DNA of 64,000 nucleotides from Chloroflexota bacterium (GCA_009391835.1 QWJF01000005.1:1-64000), one strand, 5' to 3'; positions 9,439 to 18,061 are shown, counted from the stretch's first letter. Notes: a model not told the origin generated them from the letters alone. Numbers and translations: made by a program.

Positions 9439-10995
9439 GTGCCAAAAAACACAGAAAAGAAGCCTCTGATCGTAATTGCCTCCAATCGTGGCCCCTTTTC
9501 CTTTGAGATCGGCCCGGATGGAGAGTTCGAGGTGAAGCGCGGGGCAGGCGGCCTGGTTACCGCCTTAAGCGCCCTTGCTGAGCGCCATGAAGTGCTCTGG
9601 GTGGCCGCGACAATGACGAGTGGCGACAGAGAATGGAACCGCAGGAGCGAAGGCCAGGCCCGCAATGTTGAGGGCATAAATCTGAAACTGGTTGAGCCGG
9701 AGGCCCGCGCCTACGAGGGCTACTACAATGTAATCGCCAATCCTTTGCTCTGGTTCATCCAGCATCAGCTCTGGGATATTCCCCGCACGCCGAGCATCAC
9801 CGAAGAAACCTGGGATGCTTGGGACCACGGCTACAAACCGGTCAACAAGCTCTTTGCTGAAGCCATCACAGAAAGCGTGGCAGGCACGGATCGGCAAATT
9901 ATTGTTTTGCCGCAGGATTACCATCTTTACATGGTTCCGCATTACTTGCGCGAACAGCTCGGCGAAAATGCCCAGATCCAGCCTTTTATTCACATCCCTT
10001 GGCCGGGGCCCGATGCTTGGCGTATCCTGCCGACGCGCGTGCGTATCGAATTGCTCTCCAGCCTCTTGGAATCAAATCGTATTGGTTTTCAAACCAAGAA
10101 AGATGCATTTAACTTCGTCCAAACGGCTCGCTTTTACCTCGACGGGGCCCATTCGCTTGGCCGCCGCGATGGCATCGAATATCGCGGCCGCGATGTGGCC
10201 GCCCTCGATTACCCTATCTCGATCGATGTGGAACAGATTGTCGAATTGACCAATGAGCCTACTACTAAAATCGAAAAAAACCAACTGATTGATTATGCTG
10301 GCGACAAGCAACTCATTCTTCGAGTTGATCGCATTGAACCCAGCAAAAACAATTTACGCGGTTTGCTAGCCTATCGCACATTGCTCGAAAAATACCCCGA
10401 GCATCGCGGTAACGTACAAATGCTCGCCCTTCTCGTGCCTTCGCGCATGAAGGTTGGCGCCTATCAGGAATATCTGCGCGACATTATGGCCGAGGCTGGC
10501 CTGATCAACGCCAACTTCAGCGATTCATTTTGGGAACCAGTCCGTATCGTCCTCGGCGATAACTACCCTCGCGCGATTGCGGCGATGCAAATTTACGATG
10601 TCTTGCTGGTAAATCCAATTGCCGACGGCATGAACCTCGTGGCAAAAGAGGGCGTGCTTGTCAATAACCGAAATGGTGTTCTGCTGCTCTCAGAATATGC
10701 GGGCGCCTTCTATGAGTTAGGCGAGCAAGCTCTCACCGTTTCCCCCTTCGATGTTTACGGCACCGCTGAAGCCATGCATCAGGCCCTGACAATGGCGCCC
10801 GCTGAGCGTAAAAAACGCGCCAACACACTCCGTAATATTGTGATGGAAGCAGATGTGCGCGAATGGTTCAGTTCTCAGGTAGACGATGCCCTGCGCGCCG
10901 TTAACAGCCAATCCAGCAGCTCTTCCACACCACCAACACCCGAAACCGAAAAATCGGCCGTTTCCTCCACTTCCTCCGGCATCTCCTCCGACTGA
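9439..10995 (+). CDS. otsA: Trehalose-6-phosphate synthase-like glycosyltransferase (GT20)
   Basis: This 518-residue GT20 enzyme transfers glucose from a nucleotide sugar to glucose-6-phosphate, making trehalose-6-phosphate in the cytoplasm. Visible landmarks are the N-terminal SNRGP loop and GGLVTAL donor-binding stretch (residues 14-40), the HIPWPGPDAWRILP motif near 188, the RVDRIEPSKNN phosphate/donor motif near 294, and the NPIADGMNLVAKE motif near 393. The start is a GTG at 9439 behind a GGCGGAG ribosome site. The C-terminal about 40 residues are Ser/Thr/Pro-rich and low complexity; they lie in the 121-bp overlap with convergent otsB. The HIPWPGP variant differs from the E. coli enzyme, so a related sugar acceptor cannot be excluded. 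The neighbouring otsB supports trehalose. Confidence 0.88.
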   Translation: MPKNTEKKPLIVIASNRGPFSFEIGPDGEFEVKRGAGGLVTALSALAERHEVLWVAATMTSGDREWNRRSEGQARNVEGINLKLVEPEARAYEGYYNVIANPLLWFIQHQLWDIPRTPSITEETWDAWDHGYKPVNKLFAEAITESVAGTDRQIIVLPQDYHLYMVPHYLREQLGENAQIQPFIHIPWPGPDAWRILPTRVRIELLSSLLESNRIGFQTKKDAFNFVQTARFYLDGAHSLGRRDGIEYRGRDVAALDYPISIDVEQIVELTNEPTTKIEKNQLIDYAGDKQLILRVDRIEPSKNNLRGLLAYRTLLEKYPEHRGNVQMLALLVPSRMKVGAYQEYLRDIMAEAGLINANFSDSFWEPVRIVLGDNYPRAIAAMQIYDVLLVNPIADGMNLVAKEGVLVNNRNGVLLLSEYAGAFYELGEQALTVSPFDVYGTAEAMHQALTMAPAERKKRANTLRNIVMEADVREWFSSQVDDALRAVNSQSSSSSTPPTPETEKSAVSSTSSGISSD

Positions 10996-11687
10996 ACCCC
11001 AATCCCCCAGGCTTCGCACTGGCCCGCCGCGCGCAGGTCGCGTGCCGCCTCCAGAGCTGCCACGTCGGTTGTGTCATCCCCGATATACAGCACACCCTCA
11101 AGTTGGTGTTCGACCACCAGCCCGCGCAACGTCGTGCCTTTGTCCACCTCAACCGGCGGCCTGAATTCAAATACCATGCGCCCTTTTGAAAATCTTAAGC
11201 CCTGTGCATCCGCGAGGATCTTAATCCGCTGCCCGATCCGCTTTGCATAGTCATCGGGGTCAGCATGCTGGCGGTAATGCAGTGTGAGAGTCACCCCTTT
11301 GTCCTCCAAATGTGCCCCCGGCTCGATCAATTCCTCGATAAGCGCTTTCGCCGCTTCTAACTGCGTTCGAAAGGCCGTCGCTTCGGTCAGTACCTCATTT
11401 TCCCCCGCTTCCCAGCGCTCCAGCCCGTGGTTGCCCACCACCACCAACTCGGGCAGCCCAACCCGAGCCACCACGTCCACCGCCCCGCGCCCCGAAACCA
11501 GGGCTACGAGCGCCAGTTCTTTCTGTAACGCAGCCAGCAATGCCCGATTTCGCTCAGTGATCGCAGCCGCATCCGGGTCCTCCACGATGGGGCTCAAGGT
11601 GCCGTCCAAGTCGCTCACCAGCCCCAATCGTGGCAAGGCAACTAGCTTTGCAAGCACCCCGTCTTTGGCTTCCTTCCAATCGATCAT
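10875..11687 (-). CDS. otsB: Trehalose-6-phosphate phosphatase (HAD superfamily)
   Basis: The protein has 270 residues. It removes phosphate from trehalose-6-phosphate to give trehalose. HAD motifs are clear: SDLDGTLSPI near residue 25 (nucleophile Asp), the SGR motif near 64, a Lys-containing segment (KGRMVFEFRP, KGTTL) near 165-185, and GDDTTDVAALEA near 200. Its ATG overlaps the stop of the upstream gene in an ATGA, so the two are translationally coupled and otsB is the last gene of a run starting at the lipid kinase. Its last about 40 codons lie antisense to the end of otsA. Synthase and phosphatase are thus convergent and overlapping, not in one operon. Confidence 0.93.
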   Translation of the reverse strand: MIDWKEAKDGVLAKLVALPRLGLVSDLDGTLSPIVEDPDAAAITERNRALLAALQKELALVALVSGRGAVDVVARVGLPELVVVGNHGLERWEAGENEVLTEATAFRTQLEAAKALIEELIEPGAHLEDKGVTLTLHYRQHADPDDYAKRIGQRIKILADAQGLRFSKGRMVFEFRPPVEVDKGTTLRGLVVEHQLEGVLYIGDDTTDVAALEAARDLRAAGQCEAWGIGVQSEEMPEEVEETADFSVSGVGGVEELLDWLLTARRASST

Positions 11688-13321
11688 GATTTGTATTCTT
11701 CGATCTTGCCCAGGTAGCCCAACTCAGTCAGCGCTTGGAGCACATGGCGGCTGGCTCCATCCTTAACTTGTATCGTGGTCGGCCCTAGTGGCTCTCCGAG
11801 ATAACGCGCCGCTCGAGAAGCGCGCAGCGCTTTCATGATCGCCGCCGAACTGAGTCTCAATACCAACATAGGTCCCATCTTAGCCTGTGTGCCTTGCTTC
11901 TCCCAGCGTTGCAGCGCTTGCAGCAGGTTGGGGGGCAGGGCGGCTTCGCTGTGCGCCTTCAATAGACCCAACAGTTGCCGCACTTCCAATCCTTGCTCGC
12001 GGGATCGTTCCAGCGAAGCGGCTCGCACCCGATAGACATACATTCCCCGTTTAGGGGCTTCCCATTCGCAGAAACGCGCCACCTGATAGCGCACGGCTCG
12101 TGAAGTCAAGCGCGGGACCTGAATTTGCCCTTGCGAATCCACCACGAGAGGTGCATCCTCTTTCGCCAAACCCTTCGGCGCCGACCCGTATAAAAGTGCC
12201 TCCGCCCAAGCGCTGAATCGAAAGGCCAGTGCCTCCTCGCCCTTCGGCCCAGCCAGATCAACGATACCCAACCAATGCAGTGGACCTCGTACTAAGTAGC
12301 CAATCAACGCCCCATCAATTTGGTCCCAGTGAGCGAAGCCGCGCAAGAAATTTCCACTCACCTTATCCTTCAAATACCATGAGTCATAATCCCCGGCGGG
12401 CCGCTGGAAATCAGCTTGTCGCGCCTTTACATCTGCAATCAAGGCTGGCAGGCTCCACCATTCACCCCGCAATGCACTTTGCAAAAAGCCGATGACTTTA
12501 TGGCGTGCCTGAACGGGTTGGTTGCGCCAATCGCCCTCGGCTGCCAGGCCGGGCAATAACCTCAGTTCGTTGAAATCCTCGCTTTCAAGCCAGGCAGTTG
12601 CCAGCAACGCCAATGCCGTGCCGCGTTCGGCCGCAAGAAAGTTGCGCGTCGTCTCTGAAATCGGTTGCCCGTCCGCTCCCAGAATGCCTGCAGCTTGTAG
12701 CAGCGCCGCGAGCACGTCTGACGGGCTGCGCCATGCTTCCGCTTCGCTCAGCGTGTCAGCGGATAGGCATATTCGCCGCGCCGCCAGCAAAGTGCTCGCC
12801 TCATCCAATATTTGATCGTTGGCTTTCTGCTCCGCAGCTCGTTCCACGGGACGCGCCGGACGTCCGAAGGAAATGCCTTTATCCAGTTCGGCTGCTGGCA
12901 AGAGGCTCAATAAATCCGCTGGGATGTAGGCAAACTCGCGCGCCCCCTCTGCCGTGTCAAAAAAGGCGCGCCCAATCATTGCCCGATACCACAACCGCTC
13001 GCTGGTGGATGCTGGATTGCGCTGCGGCTGTTCTTTATCCCGCCTGGCTGGCCCCAGTTCGCGCACCTCCCCGTTGCGGCGCGAGAATGCTCCCCAGGCG
13101 CTTCGCCCGCCTTCGACTTGCAGCTCTCCTAAGGCCAGCCGCGCATTATCCGGCAGAGCTTCCACAATCTCAGTGACCAGTTCCGTCGTCAGCAGGCTTT
13201 CACATAACTGTTTGATTGCCGCGCGGGCATCTTTGGCCACCAGCTCAATCCCCCATAATTCGGCCACCATCCGAATGTGACCGAGATCCTTTCCGTCTAG
13301 GCTTTGCGAAAGGCTCGGCAT
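11684..13321 (-). CDS. Large uncharacterised protein, possible helicase-associated (XPB-like) domain
   Basis: The frame is open from 13462, but the region above 13339 lies inside the upstream gene. The ATG at 13321 (MPSLSQSLDGKDLGH), 17 nt after that gene's stop, is preferred and gives 545 residues. I see no ATPase motifs, signal peptide or membrane segment. The C-terminal half, with its many Trp/Tyr/Arg residues and segments such as LIGYLVRGPLHWLG and RYLGEPLGPTTIQV, resembles the helicase-associated domain (Helicase_C_3 type) of large proteins in Actinobacteria and Chloroflexi; this is a resemblance by eye only. It overlaps otsB by ATGA. The function is unknown and a link to trehalose is not implied. 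Confidence 0.6.
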   Translation of the reverse strand: MPSLSQSLDGKDLGHIRMVAELWGIELVAKDARAAIKQLCESLLTTELVTEIVEALPDNARLALGELQVEGGRSAWGAFSRRNGEVRELGPARRDKEQPQRNPASTSERLWYRAMIGRAFFDTAEGAREFAYIPADLLSLLPAAELDKGISFGRPARPVERAAEQKANDQILDEASTLLAARRICLSADTLSEAEAWRSPSDVLAALLQAAGILGADGQPISETTRNFLAAERGTALALLATAWLESEDFNELRLLPGLAAEGDWRNQPVQARHKVIGFLQSALRGEWWSLPALIADVKARQADFQRPAGDYDSWYLKDKVSGNFLRGFAHWDQIDGALIGYLVRGPLHWLGIVDLAGPKGEEALAFRFSAWAEALLYGSAPKGLAKEDAPLVVDSQGQIQVPRLTSRAVRYQVARFCEWEAPKRGMYVYRVRAASLERSREQGLEVRQLLGLLKAHSEAALPPNLLQALQRWEKQGTQAKMGPMLVLRLSSAAIMKALRASRAARYLGEPLGPTTIQVKDGASRHVLQALTELGYLGKIEEYKS

Positions 13322-13338
13322 CGTTTTTAAAAGGAGCT

Positions 13339-14265
13339 TTACTTGTTGGGAACCTGCACGTCCAGCGCTTTGGGCAGCATCTTGATCTTCAGATGGTGCA
13401 CATCGCTGGCGAAGCCAGCGAAGGTTTCGCCGTCCAGGTGTAGGGTCATGGGTTGAACACATTTGATTTCAATGTCTTTTAATGTGCCCATGCTGATTTG
13501 GCTAAAACGCCCCTGATTGCCAGACATGAATTCTGGGATCAGCCGAAACATCATGGCTCGTGACACTTTTTTAACCGCAGTGTAATTGAGCGTGCCATCA
13601 TCAATCACGGCCTCTGGTGCCGTTTGGAAGCCGCCGCCTTCGCGCGGCCCGTTACACACCGCAAACATCATAACGTCTTCTTTCCAACTCCCCTGGTCAG
13701 TTTTGATGTCCATCTCCAACACATCGTAATGGCGGATGATCGTCAGCAGCACCGCCACAAAGTACATCAGGAATCCCCGTACTACTGGCAGGTTGTGCGA
13801 ATAAATATTCACTGAACCGCCAAAACCAATGTTCATTGTGTTGTTCCAATATTCCTTTCGCCCGTGCTCGTCTTCAATAACGCCAAGATCGATTGGGCGC
13901 GTTTTGCCTGTAAGGATTTGTTTCAGGGCTTGATCCGGGTGTTCGTCCATCCCCAAAATATGAGCAAAATCGTTCCCCGAGCCCAGCGGCACAACCCCGA
14001 ACTTTGGCCGCTTGTTCGCCGGGACCTGCATGAGTCCATTGATCACCTCGTGTACGGTTCCGTCGCCTCCCACCGCCACCACAAGTTCGTAGCCCTCCTC
14101 GGCAGCTTGTTTCGCAAGTTCCATCGCGTGTGTCGGATACACGGTGCCCGCCCAGTCTGCCCCGCCAAACTCCTCTGCCACCGGGCGCAAATCGCTGGCT
14201 TGCCGCCAGGCATGCCCCATGTCGGCATTGGGATTGATGATTAATTTCATTCGTTTTTGTGCCAT
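13339..14265 (-). CDS. Diacylglycerol kinase-family lipid kinase
   Basis: The protein has 308 residues of the DAGK catalytic (YegS/DgkB-like) family, which phosphorylates diacylglycerol or related lipids. Seen are the N-terminal LIINPNAD motif, the nucleotide-binding VVAVGGDGTVHEVINGL motif near residue 63, PLGSGNDFA near 92, and a C-terminal beta-rich domain (LHLDGETFAG) typical of the family. The ATG at 14265 is preceded by a CGGAGG ribosome site and a TATAAT at 14297-14292. It is first in a three-gene run with the protein ending at 11684 and otsB. Lipid recycling or lipid phosphate synthesis is the likely role; the exact substrate cannot be read from sequence. Confidence 0.9.
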   Translation of the reverse strand: MAQKRMKLIINPNADMGHAWRQASDLRPVAEEFGGADWAGTVYPTHAMELAKQAAEEGYELVVAVGGDGTVHEVINGLMQVPANKRPKFGVVPLGSGNDFAHILGMDEHPDQALKQILTGKTRPIDLGVIEDEHGRKEYWNNTMNIGFGGSVNIYSHNLPVVRGFLMYFVAVLLTIIRHYDVLEMDIKTDQGSWKEDVMMFAVCNGPREGGGFQTAPEAVIDDGTLNYTAVKKVSRAMMFRLIPEFMSGNQGRFSQISMGTLKDIEIKCVQPMTLHLDGETFAGFASDVHHLKIKMLPKALDVQVPNK

Positions 14266-14291
14266 GCTGCCTCCGAGGACTGGAATGCTGC

Positions 14292-14297
14292 ATTATA
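14292..14297 (-). promoter_or_regulatory. -10 box of the lipid kinase run
   Basis: TATAAT on the minus strand lies 26 nt before the ATG at 14265. A weak -35 (TTAGGT, 14320-14315) is 17 nt upstream and overlaps an arm of the neighbouring terminator. Confidence 0.55.
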
Positions 14298-14318
14298 GTC
14301 TGAAACTTTTTAACACCT

Positions 14319-14354
14319 AAAGAAAGAGCCGCTCTCCAGAGCGGCTCTTTCTTT
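14319..14354. terminator. Strong intrinsic terminator (17-bp perfect stem)
   Basis: AAAGAAAGAGCCGCTCT (14319-14335) pairs perfectly with 14338-14354. It is GC-rich inside and A/T-rich outside, so it can act in both directions. It ends the ferritin-like gene (stop at 14383) on the minus strand. Confidence 0.85.
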
Positions 14355-14382
14355 AGATTACTTCAGATTACTTCGAGTCAGG

Positions 14383-14808
14383 TCAAATAGGCCAATCTCG
14401 AAGGATTCGTTCGGTTTCTTCGGCATGGCCGGTTTCATCGCGCACGATATCCTCCAGCTGCACAACCAAACCGGTATCGCCAAACTCCTCAGCTTCCTTG
14501 GCCCGCTGGCTGTAATCCTTCACTGCCCGCTTTTCGGCCTCCAGCACGGCTTCAAGCATCTCGCGATTGCTGCCTGCCTTTTTCACCGCGCGTGCCTCTG
14601 TGGTCGGTTCGCCGCTCAGAGCCACGATCTTGTTCGCCAAGTACTGGGCATGCATCTGTTCGTCCGGTACTTCGGCCAGGAAAAACTGGGAAATTTGCGG
14701 TCGGTAAGGTCCCGTGGTTTTTGCCGCGTAGGTCACATATTGAATGACAGCGCTTAACTCCCCGGCGAGATCCTCATTCAAACCCTTGATCAATGTTTTC
14801 TTGTCCAT
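14383..14808 (-). CDS. Ferritin-like diiron protein
   Basis: The protein has 141 residues and is almost all alpha-helical. It has the spacing of a ferritin-like four-helix bundle: Glu in LAGELSAVIQY (about 17), an E..H pair in AEVPDEQMHAQYL (about 50-53), Glu in LEAVLEAEKRAVKDY (about 90), and an E...H pair in VRDETGHAEE (about 124-129). These are ligands for a dinuclear iron site. The family includes bacterioferritin- and Dps-like proteins for iron storage and peroxide handling. The ATG at 14808 follows an AAAGGAA ribosome site. It is monocistronic and closed by the terminator at 14319. Whether it stores iron or is an oxidase is not decidable here. Confidence 0.85.
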   Translation of the reverse strand: MDKKTLIKGLNEDLAGELSAVIQYVTYAAKTTGPYRPQISQFFLAEVPDEQMHAQYLANKIVALSGEPTTEARAVKKAGSNREMLEAVLEAEKRAVKDYSQRAKEAEEFGDTGLVVQLEDIVRDETGHAEETERILRDWPI

Positions 14809-14902
14809 AGTTTCCTTTCTGTTTTTTGACGCTCAACGTTCCATCAAATACAATGGAATCCTCCATTAGTCTAACGCGCCACACTTGTCCAGCCAGAGGC
14901 AT

Positions 14903-15943
14903 ATGTCCCACTCTCGCGTCTATCTTCTGCTCATTATCACCTTGCTGACCGCTTGCGGCGGCTTTTTACCAAACGATCTGCCCGCGCCTCAAGCGCTCTC
15001 CGCAGGCTCGCCAGCAGCAACAGACGTTCAGCTGCCCCTCAGCCCGACACCGTCAAGCGCTGCAACCGCAACCCCAGATCTCTATGCCGGGCTTCGCATC
15101 CAGGAACTCGCAGCCCGGGAGTATGGGGATGGCAACCTGCAAACCCTTCAACAACTTAGTACGAATTCATCCTTCAATCGTTATTTGATCAGTTATCCCA
15201 GTGACGGCATTATCATTAATGGCTTCGTGGATGTGCCCACAGGGGAAGGGCCCCATCCTGTCATTCTGCTGCTTCATGGCTATATTGATCCCGCCGTCTA
15301 TAAAATCGAGACGTATACCGCAGGCTACGCTGCTGAATTCGCCCGCGCTGGCTTCCTGGTGATCCATCCCAACTACCGCAACTACCCGCCCTCCGATTCC
15401 GGCCCCAATCTTTTTCGCGTGGGCTATGCCCTAGATGTGCTCAATTTGATCGCCATCCTGCATTCTGAGGCTGGCAAGCCGGGTATCCTGGAAACCGCCG
15501 ATGCCGCCAACATCTTTCTCTGGGGACACAGTATGGGCGGCGGCATCGCGCAGCGCGTCCTGACCGTCGGGGCCCCAATCAACGGCGCTGTCTTGTATGG
15601 CTCAATGAGCGGCGATGAGCGTCAGAATTTCGAGCACATCCGCGATGTGCTTTCAGAAGGCCAACGTGGCATAGAAGAACTGGACGTGCCCGAAGAGGCC
15701 CTACGAGAAATATCATCCGCCTACTTTTATAAGCGCATTGCCGTTCCCGTGAGCATCCATCACGGTGATATTGACGCGGTGGTGCCGCTTCAGTGGTCTG
15801 TAGATCTTTGTCAGCGCTTGCTCGATTTGGGCAAAGATGTGGAGTGCTTCACTTACCACAACATGCCGCATACTTTTTATGGAGACAACGACAACCTTCT
15901 CATCCAGCGTTCAATTGAATTCTTTCTACGCAATTTGAAATAG
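14903..15943 (+). CDS. Secreted alpha/beta hydrolase lipoprotein (prolyl oligopeptidase-like fold)
   Basis: From the ATG at 14903 (AGAGG 4 nt upstream; an upstream TTG at 14885 is less likely) this is a 346-residue lipoprotein. The signal peptide ends in a LTAC lipobox, with Cys about 18 residues in, followed by a Ser/Thr/Pro/Ala-rich linker. The hydrolase domain has VILLLHGY (oxyanion), the nucleophile elbow WGHSMGGG, Asp in HHGDIDAVVP and His in MPHTFYG. It therefore acts outside the cytoplasm on an ester or peptide. It is of the dienelactone hydrolase/S9 type. The substrate is unknown. A second lipoprotein hydrolase is at 27942. Confidence 0.85.
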   Translation: MSHSRVYLLLIITLLTACGGFLPNDLPAPQALSAGSPAATDVQLPLSPTPSSAATATPDLYAGLRIQELAAREYGDGNLQTLQQLSTNSSFNRYLISYPSDGIIINGFVDVPTGEGPHPVILLLHGYIDPAVYKIETYTAGYAAEFARAGFLVIHPNYRNYPPSDSGPNLFRVGYALDVLNLIAILHSEAGKPGILETADAANIFLWGHSMGGGIAQRVLTVGAPINGAVLYGSMSGDERQNFEHIRDVLSEGQRGIEELDVPEEALREISSAYFYKRIAVPVSIHHGDIDAVVPLQWSVDLCQRLLDLGKDVECFTYHNMPHTFYGDNDNLLIQRSIEFFLRNLK

Positions 15944-15973
15944 TTGAGCTGCTCTAAACGCCATTGCGACAGT

Positions 15974-16534
15974 TCACCCCTCTAAATAAACGATTTCCCC
16001 TTCAATTTTCCTGCTATTTACTGTGAGTAGCCCATAGCTGGGCGGTAGATGTCGTTCCATGTGCAGTGCTGCCGATCCCGGATTGAACATCCTGTGCCCA
16101 TCCACCGCCTTATTCATCGGCGCATGATTATGCCCAAAAACCACCAGGTCCAGCGCTTCCGGGAACATAACCACCGCCCGACGAGCATAGTCATCATAAA
16201 AGCGCGGGTTCCGTATCAGCAGCCGCAATTTGTCGCTGAGATAGGGCCACAGCCCCCCGTGCCCGTGCGTCAACCCGATCCGCTTTCCGCTTACCTGCAG
16301 GATGCGTTTCATGGGCAGGTCTCGATGCGGGAACCAATCTCGATTACCCCGCACCGCCACAACTGGCGCGATCTCCTCCAGCTCCCGCAGAACGCCCTGC
16401 ACACTGATATCCCCCGCATGCAGGATCATTTCCACGCCCGCATCCCGCAATCCGGCGATCAAATTTGGATGCAGCCTCCGCCGCCGGTCTGGGACGTGCG
16501 TATCCGCCACGACGCCTAAGCGAACTGTGCTCAT
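15974..16534 (-). CDS. YfcE/MJ0936-type metallophosphoesterase
   Basis: The protein has 186 residues, a complete calcineurin-like phosphoesterase of the YfcE/MJ0936 family. Metal-binding motifs in order are VVADTHV (DxH), ILHAGDIS (GD), VRGNRDW (GNxD), LTHGHGG (GHG) and VFGHNHAP (GHNH), together a full two-metal site. Such enzymes act on phosphodiesters; the natural substrate is generally unknown. The ATG at 16534 overlaps the end of a possible small upstream frame by ATGA. Confidence 0.9.
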   Translation of the reverse strand: MSTVRLGVVADTHVPDRRRRLHPNLIAGLRDAGVEMILHAGDISVQGVLRELEEIAPVVAVRGNRDWFPHRDLPMKRILQVSGKRIGLTHGHGGLWPYLSDKLRLLIRNPRFYDDYARRAVVMFPEALDLVVFGHNHAPMNKAVDGHRMFNPGSAALHMERHLPPSYGLLTVNSRKIEGEIVYLEG

Positions 16535-16785
16535 CCTCTCATCTTTGTGGCTGGGGCCAGGTGGATATGTGCCCCCGAATCAAAATAGAAACCGCTCGTG
16601 CACCGCTGATTTTCATGGCCGGTATTGTATCCCTCGCCCCCAATCCCAATGAAAGGCCGGGCGCCCGACCCTTTGGCCGGACGCCCGGTTACTCCACGCA
16701 GATGCCCCTTCGTGCACAAAGTGGCCTCCGCTACGTTAATGTCCACATCGCTGAAAGCATCCGCCTCGCCAGAAGCACATAGCAC
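16531..16785 (-). CDS. Possible small protein coupled to the phosphoesterase gene
   Basis: A GTG-initiated frame of 84 codons ends in an ATGA overlap with the phosphoesterase start. This is the only real support. The first 40 codons look protein-like, but the second half includes the hairpin at 16657-16688 and has unremarkable codon use. No family is recognised. It lies in an otherwise gene-free 360-bp gap (16535-16894) and may be noncoding. Confidence 0.25.
   Translation of the reverse strand: MLCASGEADAFSDVDINVAEATLCTKGHLRGVTGRPAKGSGARPFIGIGGEGYNTGHENQRCTSGFYFDSGAHIHLAPATKMRG
16657..16688. other. GC-rich hairpin in the 16535-16894 gap
   Basis: CCGGGCGCCCG (16657-16667) pairs with CGGACGCCCGG (16678-16688) with one mismatch. 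There is no T tract on either side, only CCTTTCATT on the minus strand. It could be a weak terminator for the GNAT gene ending at 16895. Confidence 0.4.
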
Positions 16786-16894
16786 CTCAACGTTGCAGCC
16801 ACAAAACGTCTATCTCAAGCGGGTGCGCGTCCAGGCTAAAAGCTTAATTGCCCCCGTATTCGCGCCGCCAGCCTTACGAAGATATATCTCTCTC

Positions 16895-17914
16895 TCACTC
16901 CATCGGCTTCTCATAAACAATCCAACGCTCCTCAACGCGATAGCCACTGGTCTCATAAAGCGTCAGCGCGCCACTCGGGTTTTGGGTATCCACCCCCAGT
17001 GCCGCTTGGCTGAAGCCTTGCGCCTTGAGCACTTTTAGACTTTCAAGAATCAAATTGCGCGCCAAACCACGCCGCCGCCAGGGGCGTCGCACACTGATGG
17101 GGTCCGTCCAGCCCCAATTCACGCCCAGTTTTGCGTTGTCTTCCTTGAGTACGTGATTCAAGATCATCCCTGCGATCTGATCACCCTCCCAAGCCACTTG
17201 CCACATCCCCAGGTCCCAGTTGGGATCTGTCGCCCATCGCGTGTAGTCATTCTCGTCGCCTTCAACGTGCCCCCAATGGTCACGGAACGCCTCGTTTTGA
17301 GCCTCCCAGATTTGCCTCAATTGGGATTTATCTACGGGCCGCAATTCAATCCCCGCGGGCAAAACAGACTCTGGGATGGGCTCTTCCAGCGGGCGCAGCA
17401 TGAAGTAGAAATAGCGTTGTGGCGCGTAGCCCGCATTTTTAGCCAGGGCAATTGCACCCAGTTCGGTGTCTGCCGTTTCAGTTTCAAGCACTTTTTTGAT
17501 GGCTTCGGGGTGTTCAGACGCCATCTCGCGTAGCCGGCTTTCGTTATGCGCCAACAGAGCTGTGCCTAGCCCTTTGCGCCTCCACTCGGGCAAAACATCG
17601 CCTCGGGCGAAATAGCGCCGCGGCCCTTCATGTTCATCTTCCCAGCTCACACGCGCGTAAGCTACGGGTTCCCCGTTGATCTCGGCAAAAAGCACATCTT
17701 GCTTCGGATCAATGCGCTTTTTATGTCGATAAAAATGCGCTAGCTCTTTTTCACTGGTCGTCTCCCGAATGCTATCTGCGGCCTTTGAGATATCAAAGAT
17801 CCGCACCATATGAGCAAAATCCTTCTCTCCACGGAAATTGCGGAAAGCCAAGCCCGGGATTTCTGGTGCCCTCGCCACAGTCACTTGTTCGTCATCTTGA
17901 TTTTTTGTTTTCAT
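16895..17914 (-). CDS. Tandem-GNAT N-acetyltransferase
   Basis: The protein has 339 residues from the ATG at 17914, chosen because AAAGGA lies 4 nt upstream (17924-17919); the frame is open to 17959. There are two GNAT domains. The first, about residues 10-165, has the acetyl-CoA loop LPEWRRKGLGTALL. The second, about 180-339, has a full loop VRRPWRRRGLARNLI and the late motif NPSGALTLYETSGYRV. Substrate unknown. No clear promoter lies between it and the terminator at 17958-17990, 34 nt before its ribosome site, so expression may depend on readthrough from the small gene upstream. Confidence 0.85.
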   Translation of the reverse strand: MKTKNQDDEQVTVARAPEIPGLAFRNFRGEKDFAHMVRIFDISKAADSIRETTSEKELAHFYRHKKRIDPKQDVLFAEINGEPVAYARVSWEDEHEGPRRYFARGDVLPEWRRKGLGTALLAHNESRLREMASEHPEAIKKVLETETADTELGAIALAKNAGYAPQRYFYFMLRPLEEPIPESVLPAGIELRPVDKSQLRQIWEAQNEAFRDHWGHVEGDENDYTRWATDPNWDLGMWQVAWEGDQIAGMILNHVLKEDNAKLGVNWGWTDPISVRRPWRRRGLARNLILESLKVLKAQGFSQAALGVDTQNPSGALTLYETSGYRVEERWIVYEKPME

Positions 17915-17957
17915 AATGTCCTTTAATTTCTCTCTAATTCCATGCGCGCCGACCGAC

Positions 17958-17990
17958 AAAAAATGGCCGGGAAGCTTTCCGCGGCCATTG
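17958..17990 (-). terminator. Second intrinsic terminator between the small gene and the GNAT gene
   Basis: On the minus strand AATGGCCG and CGGCCATT pair, with an inner GGAA/TTCC stem, and a TTTTTT run follows (17963-17958). It lies in tandem with the terminator at 18008-18042. Confidence 0.7.
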
Positions 17991-18007
17991 GGGAATCTGC
18001 GTTAAAC

Positions 18008-18042
18008 AAAAAAGGCCACGGGGCGGTAGTGCTCCCGTGGCC
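18008..18042 (-). terminator. Intrinsic terminator of the 35-codon gene
   Basis: On the minus strand GGCCACGGG (18042-18034) pairs with CCCGTGGCC around an 11-nt loop and is followed by six T (18013-18008). It begins 20 nt after the small gene's stop codon. Confidence 0.85.
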
Positions 18043-18061
18043 GATGATTACTTGTCAGAAA

